64,000 nt of DNA from the NCBI RefSeq assembly GCF_039555335.1, contig NC_092636.1, positions 2,971,464-3,035,463 on the forward strand, given 5' to 3'. This stretch comes from Amphiura filiformis (lineage: Eukaryota; Echinodermata; Ophiuroidea; Amphilepidida; Amphiuridae). Under the pieces are notes generated by a model. It saw nothing but the letters and a program-made list of their open reading frames with translations, was not told where the DNA came from and searched no databases. A program made the translations under genes and the position numbers. Positions 47,601-57,941 of the stretch are shown piece after piece. Within the stretch, counting starts at the first letter, position 1, and each line of letters begins with the position of its first letter.

Positions 47601-50600
47601 TTACATGAATAAAGGAAAGAAAAAAAAAAAAATCGCATTTCGCATATGTTTTCAAACCACCCGTGAGCTTTGAGACAAACCATTATTTTTTTTTGGCCTT
47701 AGTATGTAAATAAAAGTAGGTATGCATGTAAACTGACATCATGTATTTTGTTATTGTTGTTTGTAATTTGCAGATGGAAGAAAAGAAAAGTACAGAAGAG
47801 CGAACAAATACAGAGAAGCAGGAATCTTACTCAGTCAAGAAACGAACAATGGATCTTTTGCCAGATGCTGAGAACAACATAGCCAAACTACAAGTAAGAA
47901 CCATATAGGCCTTGAGCTTGTGTACAATATGTCAGCAAGAGTAAAATATATGTTGTAAGTCGCCTCAGACTAATAAATTTCCTGTGTCTGTCAAAGACTT
48001 GCATTTGCTTTGAACATATTAAAAGATATCAGCAGTGTTTCTTCATAGTGACTGAATCAGTCAGGTTTAAAACCGTCTCTGTATAACATGTAGGGCCATA
48101 TGGCAGGTGCAGTGTCCAGATAGGGACAATGGCAAATAAACAAGCTTGGTCTGCGATATAGTGATGTCACTCTCGTAGTTTAGTAATACGCAAATTGAAG
48201 AAATCGTCTCATTGGGCTATTCCAATTGAAATCCATCCACCCCGTATAGAAAACATAATCTTCCAATCAGGGAGTGTGAATTTCAAATGGGGTTGCCTGA
48301 ATTGGTTTCTCCATTTGAATTCTACACTCTTTGTGTGGGAGATTAAGGTCATGTCTTCCATAGGGAGTGTATGGATTTCAACTGGAATAGCCCATTAGGC
48401 GACAGACTCCTTAAACAAATCAACATTTTGGCTGAAAAAAGTGATAATACTTCATTCATTTAACATACTATGGCAAAAACATACTTCCAGCAGGACATCT
48501 GTTGCAATGATTGACAACCAATTACCTTTGACACGGCTAACCTAATCCCACATTGCAAATATACGTCTGTTCCCGAGCAATTTTTAGAACACTTGCATAA
48601 AAACACACATGTCACTTCCAAACTTGAGCTGGAACTAAGTGCATTCATTCCATGATGTTGTTTAATCCAAGAGTTTCAGTAAATCTATTACTCTCCATCC
48701 ATACGTTGAACTTGTAACATCTCAAGCTGTTGTCATGTTGTTATACAGGCTGTTGTTGAGAGAAGTGCCCAAACTCTAGTCAACTTAGCCAATCAATGGG
48801 AGAAACACAGAGCACCACTTATAGAAGAATACAGAAGATTAAAAGAAGAAAATGCTGGCAAAATGGTAAGTTTGTGTCACCATACGCTAGTTTTCATAAG
48901 AGGATAAGTTAACCCCATGAGAACTATCTGCCGATTGGCCAAAAGGAAGTTTTTATTGTCAATTGGACCAGTCAGCAACATTGTTAGAATAATTTCACCA
49001 CACACAAAATTTGGGGTGAATTATTTGCAGAGCTCCATTCTGATTGATGATTAAAGTGAAGATATCATATATAATTGACCAATCAGAGGCAATGTTAGAT
49101 CAGCAGGTAGTGCTCAGGGGGTTAAACTGTGATCATGGCGATCCTGATCCAAAGTGTATCTTACAATGATGAAGACTAACTTATATGTGATGTGATCAAA
49201 CAAAATCAGTCGCAAATATTGATTTTGAGATACAGCCAAACAAAGGAAGTATTTCCTTTTGTTTCCTTATGTTCTGAAAATTCTTAACTGCTCATATCTT
49301 TTGAACTGGTTGTGCAAATTCAATGGGGTTTTCTGCAAAATATAGCTTTGCAAATGCAATCCAATAAGAAACTGAAAATTGAATATGTCCAACTTAGATT
49401 GATTTTGCTTGATCACACCACATATTTCTTGCATTAGTGAGTATCACTTGCAACAGTGAGTACCATATGATTTAATTAGAAGCTGCTCCTGGGTCCTCTA
49501 ATAAGCACCACTAAATCATTTTTTCAACAAGTCTCTTAAGTGCCCTTTTTAGTGCACCTGTACAACTTAATTCCAGTCTAAATCTGTAACGACCATACTT
49601 TTCTTACACCGGTGTTTCCAAATTGAATGGATCAGCAATATTTGCATATTGTATACTTTATTCCATTTTAGTCTGAATCTCAAAAGAAATTAGAAGATAT
49701 CACGGAACTTCGTGAAAGGATGAAGGAAGTTGCAGAAGAAACTAGAGGCAAAGATGAATTACACAAACAGCTGGTAAGTGCTGGGTACGGTAATATGGAG
49801 TTCATACATACGCACTATATAACGGCGCACATGATTGGTCGAGAGCTGGGAATAAACAATGCTAACGCCCGGTGACCCGGATGGACTCAAGGGCATAAAC
49901 AACCATTTAGTCATGAAAATATATGAATGAAGTTCAATGAACCTCTAATTCAAACTAGCTCTTGATAAGAGCCCTCGCAGTACCTTAGAAGATCCAGAGA
50001 TCCCCAAGTAAAATAAACCCAAGCAAGTGACTAAAAGAAAATGTATATAGGCCAATCCATTCTGTAAAAAATTAATAACACTCCCATGCAGCACCCAGCA
50101 GTACATGTATTTGTACAGAGCTTGCCAAAGGCAAGCTTCACTATAGGCAAGTCACCAACAAGTAAAGTAGGACCACTATGCAGTAAAGATCACTGTCTAC
50201 CTAAAGATATTGGTCTACCCCACACACCAACCGCGAAAGTCCACTGACTGACGTGCCAGCTGGTCTTTACTCTAGTGTCAGAGGGCATATGGCATGGTTT
50301 TTAATTTTTTCTTTCAATTGGATGGAAAATAGGTTGGCTTTGGAGCAAAGCTAATTCAAACATGCAAAACTTTAATGATCTTAGTAGTGATTAGGCCATA
50401 GTGATTAGCATCATAGGGGCAGGGGGGCATGTGCCCTCCAATCGATCTGAAATTTAAAAAAATCCTGTAGGAAAATTGCCGAAAAACGGCTTGTGCCCCC
50501 AATCAGACCCGGTGTCCCCTAATCATGCTCCATGCCCCCCAATGTGGTGACCCACGCTACGCCACTGGATTATGCCTGTTATCGACTGTCGTATTATCGT

Positions 50601-53600
50601 CGATATGCCCCTAATTCCGACATGTCAAAATAAATTGTCCTTTTTCGACACTTTACGACACATAAAAAAAAAAAAAAAAAATGATTTCCATGCTATTTTG
50701 TCGAATAAGCTTACCGCACGATCATGTTTTCATCGGAAAGTCAAAATTACCTCCGAAGTTGACCCAAACCCGGAAGTAGAACGAACCAGGAAGTATGTTT
50801 ACACCGGCAATCGTAACTCATATCGGCATGATTTTAAGCTTATCTATCGACTTTTTTCAGCATTTTAAATCTCATTATGAATGACACGAGTCGATTGTCA
50901 TATTTTTTCCCCAACAAAGTGTTGAATTAGAAATCATGTGTCGATAACAGGCCTAGTAGTGATATAGTATTGTGTCTTGGAGTTTCATCTTTGTAATCTA
51001 TTTATCCATGATTTATGGGGGGTCTTCATTTTTTTTTGTTTTTAGGCAGCAGAATATCAGCGGATGACTAAAGATGTCAATAGGTCAGCCTATACCCGAC
51101 GTATCCTAGAAATTGTAGCCAATATTAGAAAACAAAAAGAAGATATAGAAAAGGTAAGCCACAATTGTCTGCCTGTAGAATGGATGATGGTCATCACCTG
51201 AAAATTTTGAAATTCTCAAGATTTTTTTTCCCAAATGACCTTTAGATTTATGTTCTTTGTCTATATAAAAAATGCAGTGTTTTTGTGTGTTTTGTGCATT
51301 TGTTGCCTTGCAAACAGGTATATCTTGAAAATTTAAATTTCACAAATCAGAGACTCTCTTGAAAATCCTGAGTGTTTGTTTTTTTCCTAGTGGCATGTTA
51401 TAAATGTTCCTGTGTCCATCGATGACATCAGTGTTTTTTTATTTGTTTTGTGCATGTATGTTGTTGTTGTTTGTATGTTTTACATATTTTCTTTATCCAA
51501 ATTTAAGTCCCAGACTAGGAATTTCTCTTGAATGAAGGGTGATTGGTGAAAGGTTGCCATTATTGTAATTTCTTCTATGTACCCATTGTTTGTTGCTTTC
51601 AGGTGCTAATTGATACCAGGTCACTACAGAAAGAAATCAACCATATGTCAGGAAAGTTAGACAGGACATTCACTGTCACAGATGAACTTATATTTAAGGT
51701 ACAATTTTGTTTTTGTCATAGTAAATCTCAGCCATTCTAATTGTATATGACTGTAACATTTTGCTCTGAAATTAGAATTATCTATCATGCATTTTCTTGT
51801 TACCATAGAGATGCCTCTTGAAGCGGTAAGATTACATGACTGTATCAGTGTGCCAAACCTGCGATTTAGTAGCCCAATTGGGCAACTTTTGAAGATTTTT
51901 CCGGCAACTTTTGACAAGTCCCTGTCCCATAAAAACCAATGGTTAATAAATAAATTGACTTTTCAACATTGGCTCCTTCGACTTCCGGTAGTTTCAATCC
52001 CGTAGAATCCAAGAGGTCGAGTGAAAGATTGGGCAGCTTTTCAATTATTTGACTCGCAATTCAGGCTGAAATGTTTTGGCAAACATGTACTTACAAGAAA
52101 TGGGTGTGATCTGTGCATGGGTATTACCTTCATGTAAGTATACTCATGATTAGCCTAGTAATATCCCGCGGATTATCCCAGCTTATGGAATAAAGCTGTC
52201 TAATCCCTCAAGGAAGTCTTGACAATGGGCAAACATGCCTACATGAAGAGTAAGGGGCCGTCCATAATTTTTGCCATTTTTACTTACGTACAAAGCGTAC
52301 GTAACTTTTTACCCCCCTCCCTCCCTCGAGTTACGTACAAATAAAATGGCGAAGGATTTCCACGAGTACTACTAATAGCAAAATTGAGATGTTTGGTTGG
52401 GGTTGGGTTAGAGTTTACGTTAAAGGTTTGATTATGTTTAGGATTAGGGTTACAGTAGTGTACCAGGAGGACAGTTGGTTCTGGATTAATGTTTTTACAG
52501 ATAAGTTGACAAATGCTGGAAAAAAAATTAATATTTTCATGAAAACGAAAAGCCATCAATAAATTTTTTTAAATAGCTTAAAATGCAGCCCGAATCTAAA
52601 CTAAATGACTAGACTAATGATAGATTTTAATTTAAAATCTATGGACTATTAAAAAATGCACTCCAAAATTTGCTGAACATCCTATACTCTCTTTTCCACT
52701 AAGAACCCCCGAGATCACATCATATATAGAGGGGAACCAGGGGGACATCCCTTTTGCATGTTTGGTGTATGTTCTTGCAATATTAAATATAAACTAGGCA
52801 TATCAGTGACAATCCTAGAGCCTTTGTGTCACTGATCCTAGCGCAGATAGAAAAAAGTATTTTGGTATGAAATAAAATTAAGCATAATGTAAAATAGGAC
52901 CACTGTGCATATTAGACTCAAAATTAAAGAGAAAATCATTGTTTGCATGCCATGTTAAGGTCAACTTATGAATAAAATTGTGGAAAATACCATAATTTTT
53001 CACTTTCATTTTTTTTATTGCTCAAACAAATCGCCATTTTTCTTACATACACATGCCCAGGATTTGTACCCCCTCCCTCCCTCTTACGTACGCTTTGTAC
53101 GTAAGTGAAAATGACGAAAATTATGGACGGCCCCTAAATAGATGGTCCTTTGATCAAAAATACATATAGAAACACAAATAACAGCAAAAATATTTAATAA
53201 AATTTGATTACTCAATGGGAACATTTTTTGTGTGAAATTGTTTATAGCTGGATAGGTCCATGCTTGAAATCATGAGATTGCTTAACTCAGGTGTAAAAAA
53301 GAAACTTACATATTTAATAATAATTATTTTTATTTTTCAGGATGCCAAGAAAGATGAAGCTGTGAGGAAAGCTTACAAATACCTTGCAGCTTTGCATGAG
53401 GTGAGCAAAATCTGTCTGGATTAGTATCAACAATTTAGTAATTTATCTAAATACTTGTAAGGACATACAGTCTTTAAAGAAATTGACATTATAAAGGCCT
53501 GAAAATGAAGGTGAACCCTCACATTTGTATTGGCAAATGTTATTAATGGGACAAAATCCAGAGGATAAGGGGCCCTTGGAGCTGAGCGGGATAGAGGGGA

Positions 53601-54548
53601 TATATGGGAAATAAACCTGCACAGACTGAGTTACACAGGTTTGAAACAATGTTGTGTTTTTGTTTGCAGAATTTTGATCAGTTAATCAAGACAGTGGAAG
53701 GTACAGGCAGTATTATGAGGGAAATTCGAGATTTAGAGGACCAGGTAGGTCAAATGTAGAGCTAATATGGATTTAAAGTGAATATTTGAGTCGAACATTT
53801 TATCAGTAACTTACTAATTGTAAACAAGAATAATGTTTGGTAGAAATGTAGTGTTTACATTGCAATACTACACCCCGATTACATCATATAGGGATCCCAA
53901 TTTTTGTCTGATTTTTGAGGTATTAAAAAGTCTCAATATTTTCACTATACACTGACATGGCAGTGATGTCAGTGCATATTTCAGTGGGCGAGGATTGAAG
54001 TTGCTAGCGTTCACATGCACACATTTTAAGATGCTGCAAAGATGCGCTAGCATAACAGCTGCCTCAATGTCATGTGTTGACGTCACTGCCACATAAGGGT
54101 GAACAATGGTATAGTCTGCATTCAACATTCTTGTTGGTGAATCATTAGGCTGTGACTAGTCTACTGTAGTAGACCCTTTTAACATATTCCCACTGACCAT
54201 TGAAACGCCACCTATTCTGATCCAACACCTATAAATCTTCAATGTTGGTTGCTCATTCTCGAAAAAAACAGTCCCCCGAATGCAAAGCAGTCAAGGTTGT
54301 GACTTACGTTAAGGATTTCGAATTGAGGCTGGAAGATTGTGTCCAGGTTATAAAACAGGCTTGTCTGCAAAGGATTTAATTTTGTGACTTTACTCTAATT
54401 TTCCGCTCCATTTTCTCTTTCTTTTTTTTTGTAGATTGACAGTGAAAGTAACAAGAAAACTATTGCGAATCTGGAGAAGATTACCGCCGACTACAAGGAA
54501 ATGAAACAAGAAAACAGCGCCCTCATTGCCAAGATCAAAGGCAAATGA
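34787..54548 (+). CDS. CCDC22: CCDC22, CCC (Commander) complex subunit, 17 exons
   Basis: CCDC22 joins CCDC93 and COMMD proteins in endosome-to-surface recycling and supports NF-kB control (family knowledge). Exons: 34787-34836, 40086-40257, 41110-41242, 41708-41835, 42577-42661, 43213-43382, 44400-44597, 45088-45152, 46000-46105 (or from 45988), 47774-47893, 48749-48865, 49672-49773, 51046-51153, 51603-51698, 53341-53400, 53670-53744, 54435-54548. All junctions are GT-AG and phases agree, giving about 632 residues; human has 627. The N-terminus (MEEVDNIIIHTFRSIG, MSARFRLGTDLANACSNLGY) is the calponin-homology-like domain. GSRFTHTERLQF follows a linker. The C-terminal half is coiled coil (LLPDAENNIAKLQ, GKLDRTFTVTDELIFKDAKK, AYKYLAALHE). 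Exon 6 has a duplicated acceptor upstream, and exons 8-9 are ambiguous. The start context is ACCATGG. Confidence 0.94.
36648..36849 (+). other. Open, protein-like stretch in CCDC22 intron 1, unidentified
   Basis: A frame without an ATG reads TTYGTFYNLRTSPQIFEI, then YYNWSKAQYFDEILRNAS, and ends after SLFKM with TGA. The composition looks protein-like, but I recognise no family. Immediately downstream, on the opposite strand (37,106-36,960), is another protein-like frame (GCWLNSDTDIVFITRTEK, FDVCTGEFQTQRLLQIHPK) ending at a GTAACC donor-like site. These may be remnants of a retrocopy or mobile element, or chance. Confidence 0.2.
37500..37866 (-). mobile_element. tRNA-derived SINE (copy 1)
   Basis: On the minus strand the head reads like a tRNA: A-box TTAGCTCAATCGTTAAGG, then B-box GGGTTCGAACCCT (complement at 37,801-37,813). 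It runs on into a non-tRNA body and ends near GCGCACTATAAATCACTGCG. No CCA-encoding tRNA fold with a proper acceptor stem is evident, so this is a SINE head and not a functional tRNA. In CCDC22 intron 1. Confidence 0.7.
38505..38572 (-). ncRNA. Possible degenerate hammerhead-ribozyme-like fold of the Penelope-like element
   Basis: The minus-strand RNA contains CUGAAGA (hammerhead core CUGANGA), then GCCAUUA-GUG-UAGUGGU, which pairs fully as a stem-loop allowing two G-U pairs, then GAAAC. A further possible stem (CGUCAC with GUGAG, one bulge) leads to a GUA site, and GUUG/CAAC could close stem I. Penelope-like elements are known to carry hammerhead motifs in their terminal repeats. One extra A precedes stem II, so activity is doubtful. 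Confidence 0.3.
38746..39177 (+). CDS. GIY-YIG endonuclease domain of a Penelope-like element (143 residues, partial ORF)
   Basis: Residues 27-29 (IYE) and 39-41 (YIG) form the GIY-YIG motif. The two are separated by CSDC, the first half of the zinc-binding knuckle usual in Penelope-like endonucleases. IRLKEH (49-54) carries the expected catalytic arginine. A His-rich segment follows (ITDHVASTNHSINWE), as in other Penelope-like C-termini. In an intact element this domain follows the reverse transcriptase and nicks target DNA. The upstream frame contains a TGA a few codons before this ATG, so the ATG is probably not a natural start and the ORF is a surviving tail. Confidence 0.8.
   Translation: MKPHRTIRNMLVHPKDKPLPQQKAEAIYEIPCSDCPSSYIGETGRPFGIRLKEHQKEVEKFQSKPFTRAKCQSSVTDIHKSAITDHVASTNHSINWEDSKVIDREADKTTRWLKEAISHLDPPKRTRHSKQGRGGLLITQQHL
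39850..40012 (-). mobile_element. tRNA-derived SINE fragment (copy 2)
   Basis: Minus strand shows ATGGTTAAGGCGTAAGC (A-box region) and GTGGGTTCGAGCCCCAC (B-box, complement near 39,958-39,974). A body follows with CCAAGGCCAGTGTGTTGCAT. It ends about 74 bp upstream of CCDC22 exon 2. Confidence 0.6.
40495..40917. mobile_element. 423-bp MITE with 4-bp target duplication (copy 1)
   Basis: Nearly 40-bp terminal inverted repeats, starting GTGACGTGTCATGTCAAAAG with GAGACACTTTTGGGCAGG further in. Flanked by ATAT on both sides (40,491-40,494 and 40,918-40,921). A second copy in the opposite orientation lies at 46,398-46,819. Non-coding, in CCDC22 intron 2. The 4-bp duplication excludes Tc1 (TA), Harbinger (3 bp) and hAT (8 bp). 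Confidence 0.88.
41615..41682. repeat. (TTGA)n microsatellite
   Basis: Seventeen uninterrupted four-base units ending 25 bp upstream of the acceptor of CCDC22 exon 4. It is likely to vary in length. Confidence 0.95.
43017..43244 (+). repeat. 118-bp tandem duplication of the CCDC22 exon 6 acceptor
   Basis: Units start at 43,017 and 43,135 (TGTACAGCTCTTTTCTTGT) and differ at only a few positions. Each carries the end of the intron with its acceptor (CACTGTAG or CATTGTAG) and the first 32 bases of exon 6 (AAGTGAAGAAGTATTATAGC). The upstream acceptor, at 43,095, would read into the second intron copy and meet a stop. The downstream one, at 43,213, gives the full exon. See findings. Confidence 0.95.
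43420..43715. repeat. Degenerate tandem repeat, GAAGGGTCATTACTCC type
   Basis: Units of about 25-30 bp (GTTATTCTGAAGGGTCATTA, CTCCGAAGG) repeat six or more times. The array then flips (TGACCCTTTGGAGTAACAAG), giving an inverted tail. In CCDC22 intron 6. Non-coding. Confidence 0.8.
45476..45628 (+). repeat. Two degenerate tandem copies of CCDC22 exon 8 end plus donor
   Basis: The exon 8 end ATTGGTGAAGGTGTTCCCAA...ACAGAAGAG-GT is echoed at about 45,475-45,515 (ATTGGCGAAAGTGTTCCAAA, ACAGAAGAG-GT) and at about 45,604-45,626 (ATTGGCAATAGAGCAGAAGA, G-GT). Neighbouring intron blocks (AAATAAATCAAGATGA, GAAGTGAC, AATAATAATA) are repeated with them, so exon and intron were duplicated together. Confidence 0.75.
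46125..46327. mobile_element. 203-bp MITE with TTAA target (copy 1)
   Basis: Ends CCCCCTGATCACTACCTGCC and GGCAGGTAGTTCTCATGGGG. Inner ATTGGTCAATT and GATTGGTCCAATT words. Flanked by TTAA on both sides (46,121-46,124 and 46,328-46,331), suggesting piggyBac mobilisation. It begins 20 bp after CCDC22 exon 9. Related copies are at 48,913-49,121 and 56,825-57,030. Confidence 0.85.
46398..46819. mobile_element. 422-bp MITE with 4-bp target duplication (copy 2, inverted)
   Basis: Same ends as 40,495-40,917 (GTGACGTGTCATGTCAAAAG ... CTTTTGACATGACACGTCAC), with the interior in the opposite orientation. Flanked by AAAT on both sides (46,394-46,397 and 46,820-46,823). In CCDC22 intron 9. The mirror ORFs of 65-128 codons are by-products of the palindrome. 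Confidence 0.88.
47439..47698. mobile_element. 260-bp Harbinger-type MITE, GGCCAAAAA ends (TTA target)
   Basis: GGCCAAAAAAAAAAGGTTTG and CAAACCATTATTTTTTTTTT-GGCC ends, with TCTCAAAGCTC and GAGCTTTGAGA inside, flanked by TTA (47,436-47,438 and 47,699-47,701). The interior contains GCGCGCGC and A/T runs. In CCDC22 intron 9. An eroded inverted copy is at 24,209-24,411. Confidence 0.85.
48213..48394. mobile_element. TGGGCTATTCC family element (copy 3)
   Basis: 182 bp, with perfect ends TGGGCTATTCCAATTGAAAT and CAACTGGAATAGCCCA. Arms GGGAGTGTGAATTTCAAATG and CATTTGAATTCTACACTC pair. In CCDC22 intron 10. Copies also at 7,981 and 14,832. Confidence 0.82.
48913..49121. mobile_element. 209-bp MITE with TTAA target (copy 2, inverted)
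   Basis: Ends CCCCATGAGAACTATCTGCC and AGCAGGTAGTGCTCAGGGGG, flanked by TTAA (48,909-48,912 and 49,122-49,125). Opposite orientation to copies 1 and 3. It starts 47 bp after CCDC22 exon 11. Confidence 0.85.
50400..50568. mobile_element. Element related to 29,301-29,449 (copy 2)
   Basis: Shares AGCATCATAGGGGCA near the start, AGGAAAATTGCCGAAAAA in the middle and CTACGCCACTG at the end. The left terminus has lost the CAGTGGCGT motif. In CCDC22 intron 12. Confidence 0.6.
52254..53134. mobile_element. 881-bp element with GGGGCCGTCCATAATTTT ends (TAA target)
   Basis: Left GGGGCCGTCCATAATTTTTG and right AAAATTATGGACGGCCCC. Subterminal ACTTACGTACAAAGCGTACG pairs with TACGTACGCTTTGTACGTAA, and CCCCCTCCCTCCCTC occurs in both arms. 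Flanked by TAA (52,251-52,253 and 53,135-53,137), which suggests PIF/Harbinger-like mobilisation. No transposase ORF. In CCDC22 intron 14. Confidence 0.88.
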
Positions 54549-54659
54549 TCAACCAATCAGAATTCTTTCATCAGGTGCAACCTTGTTTGAAGCAGGATGG
54601 TCCAATTGGCAGCCTCATCCACATGTTTTTCATATTAATTTGGAAAACTCTGAGCCTTA

Positions 54660-54992
54660 TGCTGGTTTCATACTTTCTACCGCTTGCCGCCGAGCTGCAT
54701 GACGCTTCATCATGGTGCTTGCACTTTTCTGCGGCACGCCACTCAGCGACAGTGGTATATCTAATCTATGAAAGGCAATGTTGCCGCTCAGCACAGCCAA
54801 AAATCGTTTCCTGTCCTCATACATCAAAGCGGCGCCGAGTTGACTTGAATTCAACTCCTAGCGATGCTGCTGCTTGGGCAGAGGTGAAGTGATTGGCTTG
54901 CCCTGGTCATCGCTTACGTTTCTGGTGCGACTACGCAGTGAAGCAAAATCGTCGTCAAAGCGGTAAACTGGAAGGAAAGTATGAAACCAGCA
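54660..54992. mobile_element. 333-bp element, TGCTGGTTTCATACTTTC ends (long copy, TTA target)
   Basis: Perfect ends TGCTGGTTTCATACTTTC and GAAAGTATGAAACCAGCA, flanked by TTA (54,657-54,659 and 54,993-54,995). CCGCTTGCCGC and GCGGTAAACTGG lie inside. Starts 111 bp after the CCDC22 stop codon, so it may be in the 3' untranslated region. The short relative is at 13,393-13,502. The 115-codon ORF across it is not recognisable. Confidence 0.83.
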
Positions 54993-55439
54993 TTACTCAT
55001 TTAGGCTTAAATTATGTTTGTTAGGTCATCTAAATGAAAAAATGTGGTTTTTTAAGGCCAGTAATACTCTTCAGATTGTTCAAAATAAATTTGATTACCA
55101 ATATGAATTTTCACATGATCACATATAGGTCAATATAACTCAACCAGCATGTGAAATGAATTATCCCACTCTAACTCTAACAACTCTCTTGGGCTTCCAG
55201 CCAAGTCTTTTAATATGAGCAGGTTACTAATATAAGTGGACTGCATTGATGCAGAGGACACTCCACAGTAAAAAGTAGAAAGCTATCAATTTCATTGCAT
55301 GTCATAATATGATATTTCAAGGTAAATCATCTTTATGAACAGTGGCATAGATTTCTTTTTGAGGAAAAAAGTCTTGAAGTATAGCGAATCCAGCACTTTT
55401 TTTAATTTTTATGTCGGACATATCTAGGCATTAACAGCT

Positions 55440-55740
55440 GAAATCTAGGAGATAACGCTGATGAAACTTCGGCCAGGTACAAGTGACCTGGTGAACGAAG
55501 GGGGGTCGCTGTAGATAGCTGGTCGGGGTATTTTTACAGGACAGGCAAGTGTAGCCGACAATCGGGCGTTACCCTGATCGGAACCGCCTGTAAACGAGGT
55601 CTTTTATCATGGATCATCTGCCCCGCCTACCAGATGAACCACGGGAGAGCCGAGATTTTTTTGGGGGGGGGGTCCTGCAGGGAATCGAACCCGGGACCTC
55701 TTGCACCAAAGGCGAAGACCTTAACCAGTGTGCCACGACA
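55440..55740 (-). mobile_element. tRNA-derived SINE (copy 3)
   Basis: The minus-strand head reads GTCGTGGCACACTGGTTAAG (A-box) and GGGTTCGATTCCC (B-box, complement near 55,680-55,692). The body with CAGGCGGTTCCGATCAGG ends around CTAGATTTCAGCTG. It shows tRNA resemblance but no full cloverleaf, so it is not a tRNA gene. Confidence 0.7.
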
Positions 55741-56824
55741 TATTAAGCGAAGGGCGCACAAATTTTTGCTATTTTGTAGTTAAACTGATGAAATATGGTG
55801 CAAAAGTGGAATAAATGTGTGTGAAGCGTGCTAAAATTTGCACTTTGGGGGCTAAAATTGGCAAATATGAGGTTAATTTGGTTTATGAATTAGAAATTAA
55901 AGGTTTTCGAATGAAACAAGTGGTAAAAAAGAAGAAAATGGTGGTGTTAATAATTATGAACCTCCACTCACTTGCATGTACTTGCAAGTGACCGTATGGA
56001 CAAACATTGACCAACATGTCAACTTTTACCCTTGTGATAGGTCGAATTAAGCCTTATCTCTTGCATGGTATGTTAGCACTGCCTTACATATTTCCTTTTT
56101 TAGGCATAGAATATATTTTAGCCTTAATCACTACTCCCTATTCCAGAAAAATACAGCACTCATTTTTGGGGTTAAAAAAATATAATCGAGTTCTGCCAAA
56201 TGAAACATAGCTCAATCCTTTAGCTAGTCCTAACTGGAGATAAAAGAAAAAGTTCACTATTTTACTGACTTCTTGAAAAAAGAGCCAAAAACATGCATTT
56301 TCGGCATGTTTTCTGACAATCGAGTCACAAAAATCACAGACTTTGAACAAGTCTAAGCATTCAAAATCTTGAGTATATGCTGAAAGTTTGCTCTAATTTT
56401 CACTTTTTTATGTTACTTTAATTAAATGGTGTGTTATAAGAATGAAACATGTCTTTTCCAAAATTTAGAATGCAAAACCTGAAATTAGACTTAGGACAAG
56501 TCTTTGGGCTTGATTGTCACTAAAAAACACCCTAAAAAACGCATGTTTTTGGCCCTTATTTCCAAAAAATTGGCTAAACATTAAAATTTTACTTTTTTTG
56601 CTAAGGATTATGATTTAGCTATGTTTCATTTGGCAAAACAGGATAATATTTTTGTTATTCAGACAAATTAGTTCTGTATTTTTCTGGAATAGGGAGTAAT
56701 AAGCGAATCACTGATAGTCCCTTCAATCAGTGTGAGCTATATAAAAGACTTGTCAATCATGGTGCTGTTCCAACAGTCTCTTATATTTAGTTTGATAGAA
56801 AGCACATGTCTTAGCATTAATTAA

Positions 56825-57030
56825 CCTCCTGAGCACTACCTGCCGATCTAACATTGCCTCTGATTGGTCAATTACATGATATCTTCACTTTAATCACCAA
56901 TCAGAATGGAGTTTTGCAAATAATTCACCCCCATTTTTTGTGTGGTGAAATTATTCTAACAATGTTGCTGATTGGTCCAATTGATAATGAAAACTTCTTT
57001 TTGACCAATCGGCAGGTAGTTCTCATGGGG
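56825..57030. mobile_element. 206-bp MITE with TTAA target (copy 3)
   Basis: Ends CCTCCTGAGCACTACCTGCC and GGCAGGTAGTTCTCATGGGG, flanked by TTAA (56,821-56,824 and 57,031-57,034). Same orientation as 46,125-46,327 and closely similar to it. Confidence 0.85.
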
Positions 57031-57617
57031 TTAAACACTAGCAAACTAACAAGCTACAATTCTTTATTCTTCCATGGTCCAGCTACACGCTGCTGATCGG
57101 CGATCGCGTAGAAGTGTCAAGGTTGCCTACTACGCGCCGCGCCAACAACCAATGGGTCAACCATCTTGTTGTCAAGAGCGTTGATCAGCCAAGCAGCATG
57201 GTTGTTTATCTCTTGTGTGTTTATGCTCAGCGCACAGCTCGGACCATGGAAGTATTGAAAAATTAACTGTACAATGTCATAGTGCCAAAGGATCGTACAG
57301 TGCACTTCATAGATACTTGGTCTTTCTCTTTTATAAAAATTTTATCTATCAACATGTTATATATTAATCTCATAATATTAATCGCTGCTAGTAATAATTG
57401 TAATTATGTAATAGCATTATGGTGCTATTGCATTTTGACCAACAAAAGTCCAAGGTCCAGATGTCAAGTTTTAATTTATGTTGCAGAGTGGAAACATAAC
57501 TGAAAACGTAACTTCAAAGCAAATAACAAAATGACCCCCACCCGTCCAAAACCGGTCTACATATTGCTATACTATGTGATATTTTATTATATGAAAGCTT
57601 GTTATAGTACATTCATT

Positions 57618-57941
57618 CCGTATTCATTCCAATAAGCGCCCAGGGCGCTTAACAAAGTCATTTTGGGTGGGCGCTTATTTTTTACCTGGTTTACCTAATT
57701 TTTTGTGAGGGGTGATTATTAGAGATGAATTTACGTACGTTATAAAAGGGTCCCGAGACGTTCTAGTAGCTTTTCTGATGTAGAAAATGTATTGCAAGTT
57801 TACACGGATGTGTAGTCCTCCAGCTATTTCACTATATCAACATCTATCTGTCACTTCAACATTAATGGTACCCTTTAGCAAATTGAATATACCCTGGGTG
57901 GGCGCTTATTGGGGCATGGGCGCTTATTGGAACGAATACGG
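57618..57941. mobile_element. 324-bp element, CCGTATTCATTCCAATAAGC ends (copy 2)
   Basis: Ends CCGTATTCATTCCAATAAGC and CGCTTATTGGAACGAATACGG, with GGTGGGCGCTTATT repeated in both arms. Flanks TACATTCAT and TACATTAAT are alike at 8 of 9 bases, suggesting an 8-9 bp target duplication. A diverged copy is at 16,900-17,152. Confidence 0.75.
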
